Origin: Zhenhengia yiwuensis
Lineage (GTDB): Bacteria > Bacillota > Clostridia > Lachnospirales > Cellulosilyticaceae
Length of the DNA: 32,120 nt
Reading direction: 5' to 3'
Assembly: GCF_014384995.1 (NCBI RefSeq)
Contig: NZ_JACRSY010000035.1
Span: 1 to 32,120, forward strand
Position 1 is the stretch's first letter. The number at the start of each line of letters is the position of its first letter. The notes under the pieces are model-generated. The model did not search any database. It was not told where the DNA came from and saw only the letters and a program-made list of their open reading frames with translations. The translations under genes and the position numbers were made by a program. Below, piece after piece: positions 32,046 through 32,120 of the stretch.

Positions 32046-32120
32046 TTGAGAAAGACCAGTCAAGAAAAAATAAATCTTTGGACATCACGTATTATGGAGT
32101 GTCGTAAAAGTGGTCTTCCT
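32046..32120 (+). CDS. tnpA: IS66 TnpA-like accessory protein, N-terminal fragment
   Basis: The open frame from TTG 32046 to the window end gives 25 residues: LRKTSQEKINLWTSRIMEC then RKSGLP. The pattern T-x-x-x-x-x-x-W-x-x-x-I-x-x-C-x-x-S-G-L matches the N-terminus of the IS66 TnpA accessory protein. A strong AAGGAGG (32031-32037) stands 8 bases before the TTG, which supports this start. TnpA, TnpB and the DDE transposase TnpC are all needed in IS66 elements; only the first is partly visible. Confidence 0.8.
   Translation, partial: MRKTSQEKINLWTSRIMECRKSGLP

Larger units (their letters stand above)
31911..32120 (+). mobile_element. Left end of an IS66-family element, cut by the window edge
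   Basis: GTAAGCGGTTAATA occurs twice in direct tandem (31911-31924, 31925-31938). IS66 elements begin with GTAA, and their terminal repeats carry repeated GTAAGC-like words, so base 31911 is probably the first base. A hairpin ACTCCAA/TTGGAGT with a T-tail (31979-32010) then precedes the transposase accessory gene. The right end is beyond the window, so a target duplication cannot be checked. Confidence 0.75.

Noticed and set aside
1..32120. CRISPR array
   Set aside because: No regularly spaced direct repeats with unique spacers were found; the repeats present are single pairs.
1..32120. tRNA or rRNA genes, including a tRNA attachment site
   Set aside because: No cloverleaf with the T-arm GTTCRAATC pattern or rRNA-like sequence was noticed on either strand.

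Overview
The DNA is AT-rich with strong AGGAGG-type ribosome binding sites, a T-box leader in front of hisS-aspS, SLH-domain and copper-amine-oxidase-N-like secreted proteins, and transposase pieces of IS3 and IS66 type. This points to a low-GC Clostridia bacterium, plausibly of the Lachnospirales; I cannot name a genus from sequence alone.

Layout. (1) 1-4.3 kb is core genome next to an IS edge: the start of an IS3-type transposase running off the left end, a GNAT acetyltransferase, then a T-box-controlled hisS-aspS operon with a strong terminator. (2) 4.3-8.15 kb holds two equal-length ABC half-exporters behind what looks like a complete attenuator: promoter, 7-codon leader peptide, antiterminator and terminator. 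(3) 8.19-9.2 kb is the most striking locus. rlmH (23S rRNA pseudouridine-1915 methyltransferase) stops three residues early and lacks the conserved Tyr-His-Lys tail. Convergent to it lies a short RlmH-like gene that keeps that tail but has lost much of the SAM-binding and catalytic core. In the published RlmH structure one protomer binds SAM and the other donates the tail, so the two genes look complementary. (4) 9.4-16.5 kb carries a small XRE regulator and four exported or membrane-associated proteins, one with SLH repeats, plus a dead IS3 transposase fragment. (5) 17-22 kb is a replication module: an RHH-adenine methylase fusion, an AT-rich region with DnaA-box-like sites, an unrecognised Rep-like protein, a CHC2/Toprim primase and a RecA/DnaB-type ATPase. 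(6) 22-26 kb has an amidoligase and a gamma-glutamylcyclotransferase-like gene between two diverged paralogues of unknown function. (7) 26.4-29.1 kb has a small serine resolvase, a 51-aa ORF and a large serine recombinase. (8) 29.4-32.1 kb has a membrane-anchored XRE regulator, an erythromycin-esterase-like protein, a DUF4440-like protein and the left end of an IS66-family element.

How it may fit together. Large serine recombinases (the Ccr proteins of staphylococcal SCC elements) are known to use the 3' end of rlmH as an attachment site. Here rlmH is cut at exactly that place and a large serine recombinase lies about 20 kb downstream. Just after the recombinase stop the sequence reads ACCATATCATA, which shares ACCATA with the rlmH end and would restore Pro-Tyr-His if joined to it. 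I infer that 8.66-29.15 kb is an integrated, probably self-replicating mobile element, and that it may carry a half-RlmH supplying the tail its insertion removed. The restored reading frame does not stop cleanly after the tail, so the right border is tentative. No phage structural genes or conjugation genes were recognised.
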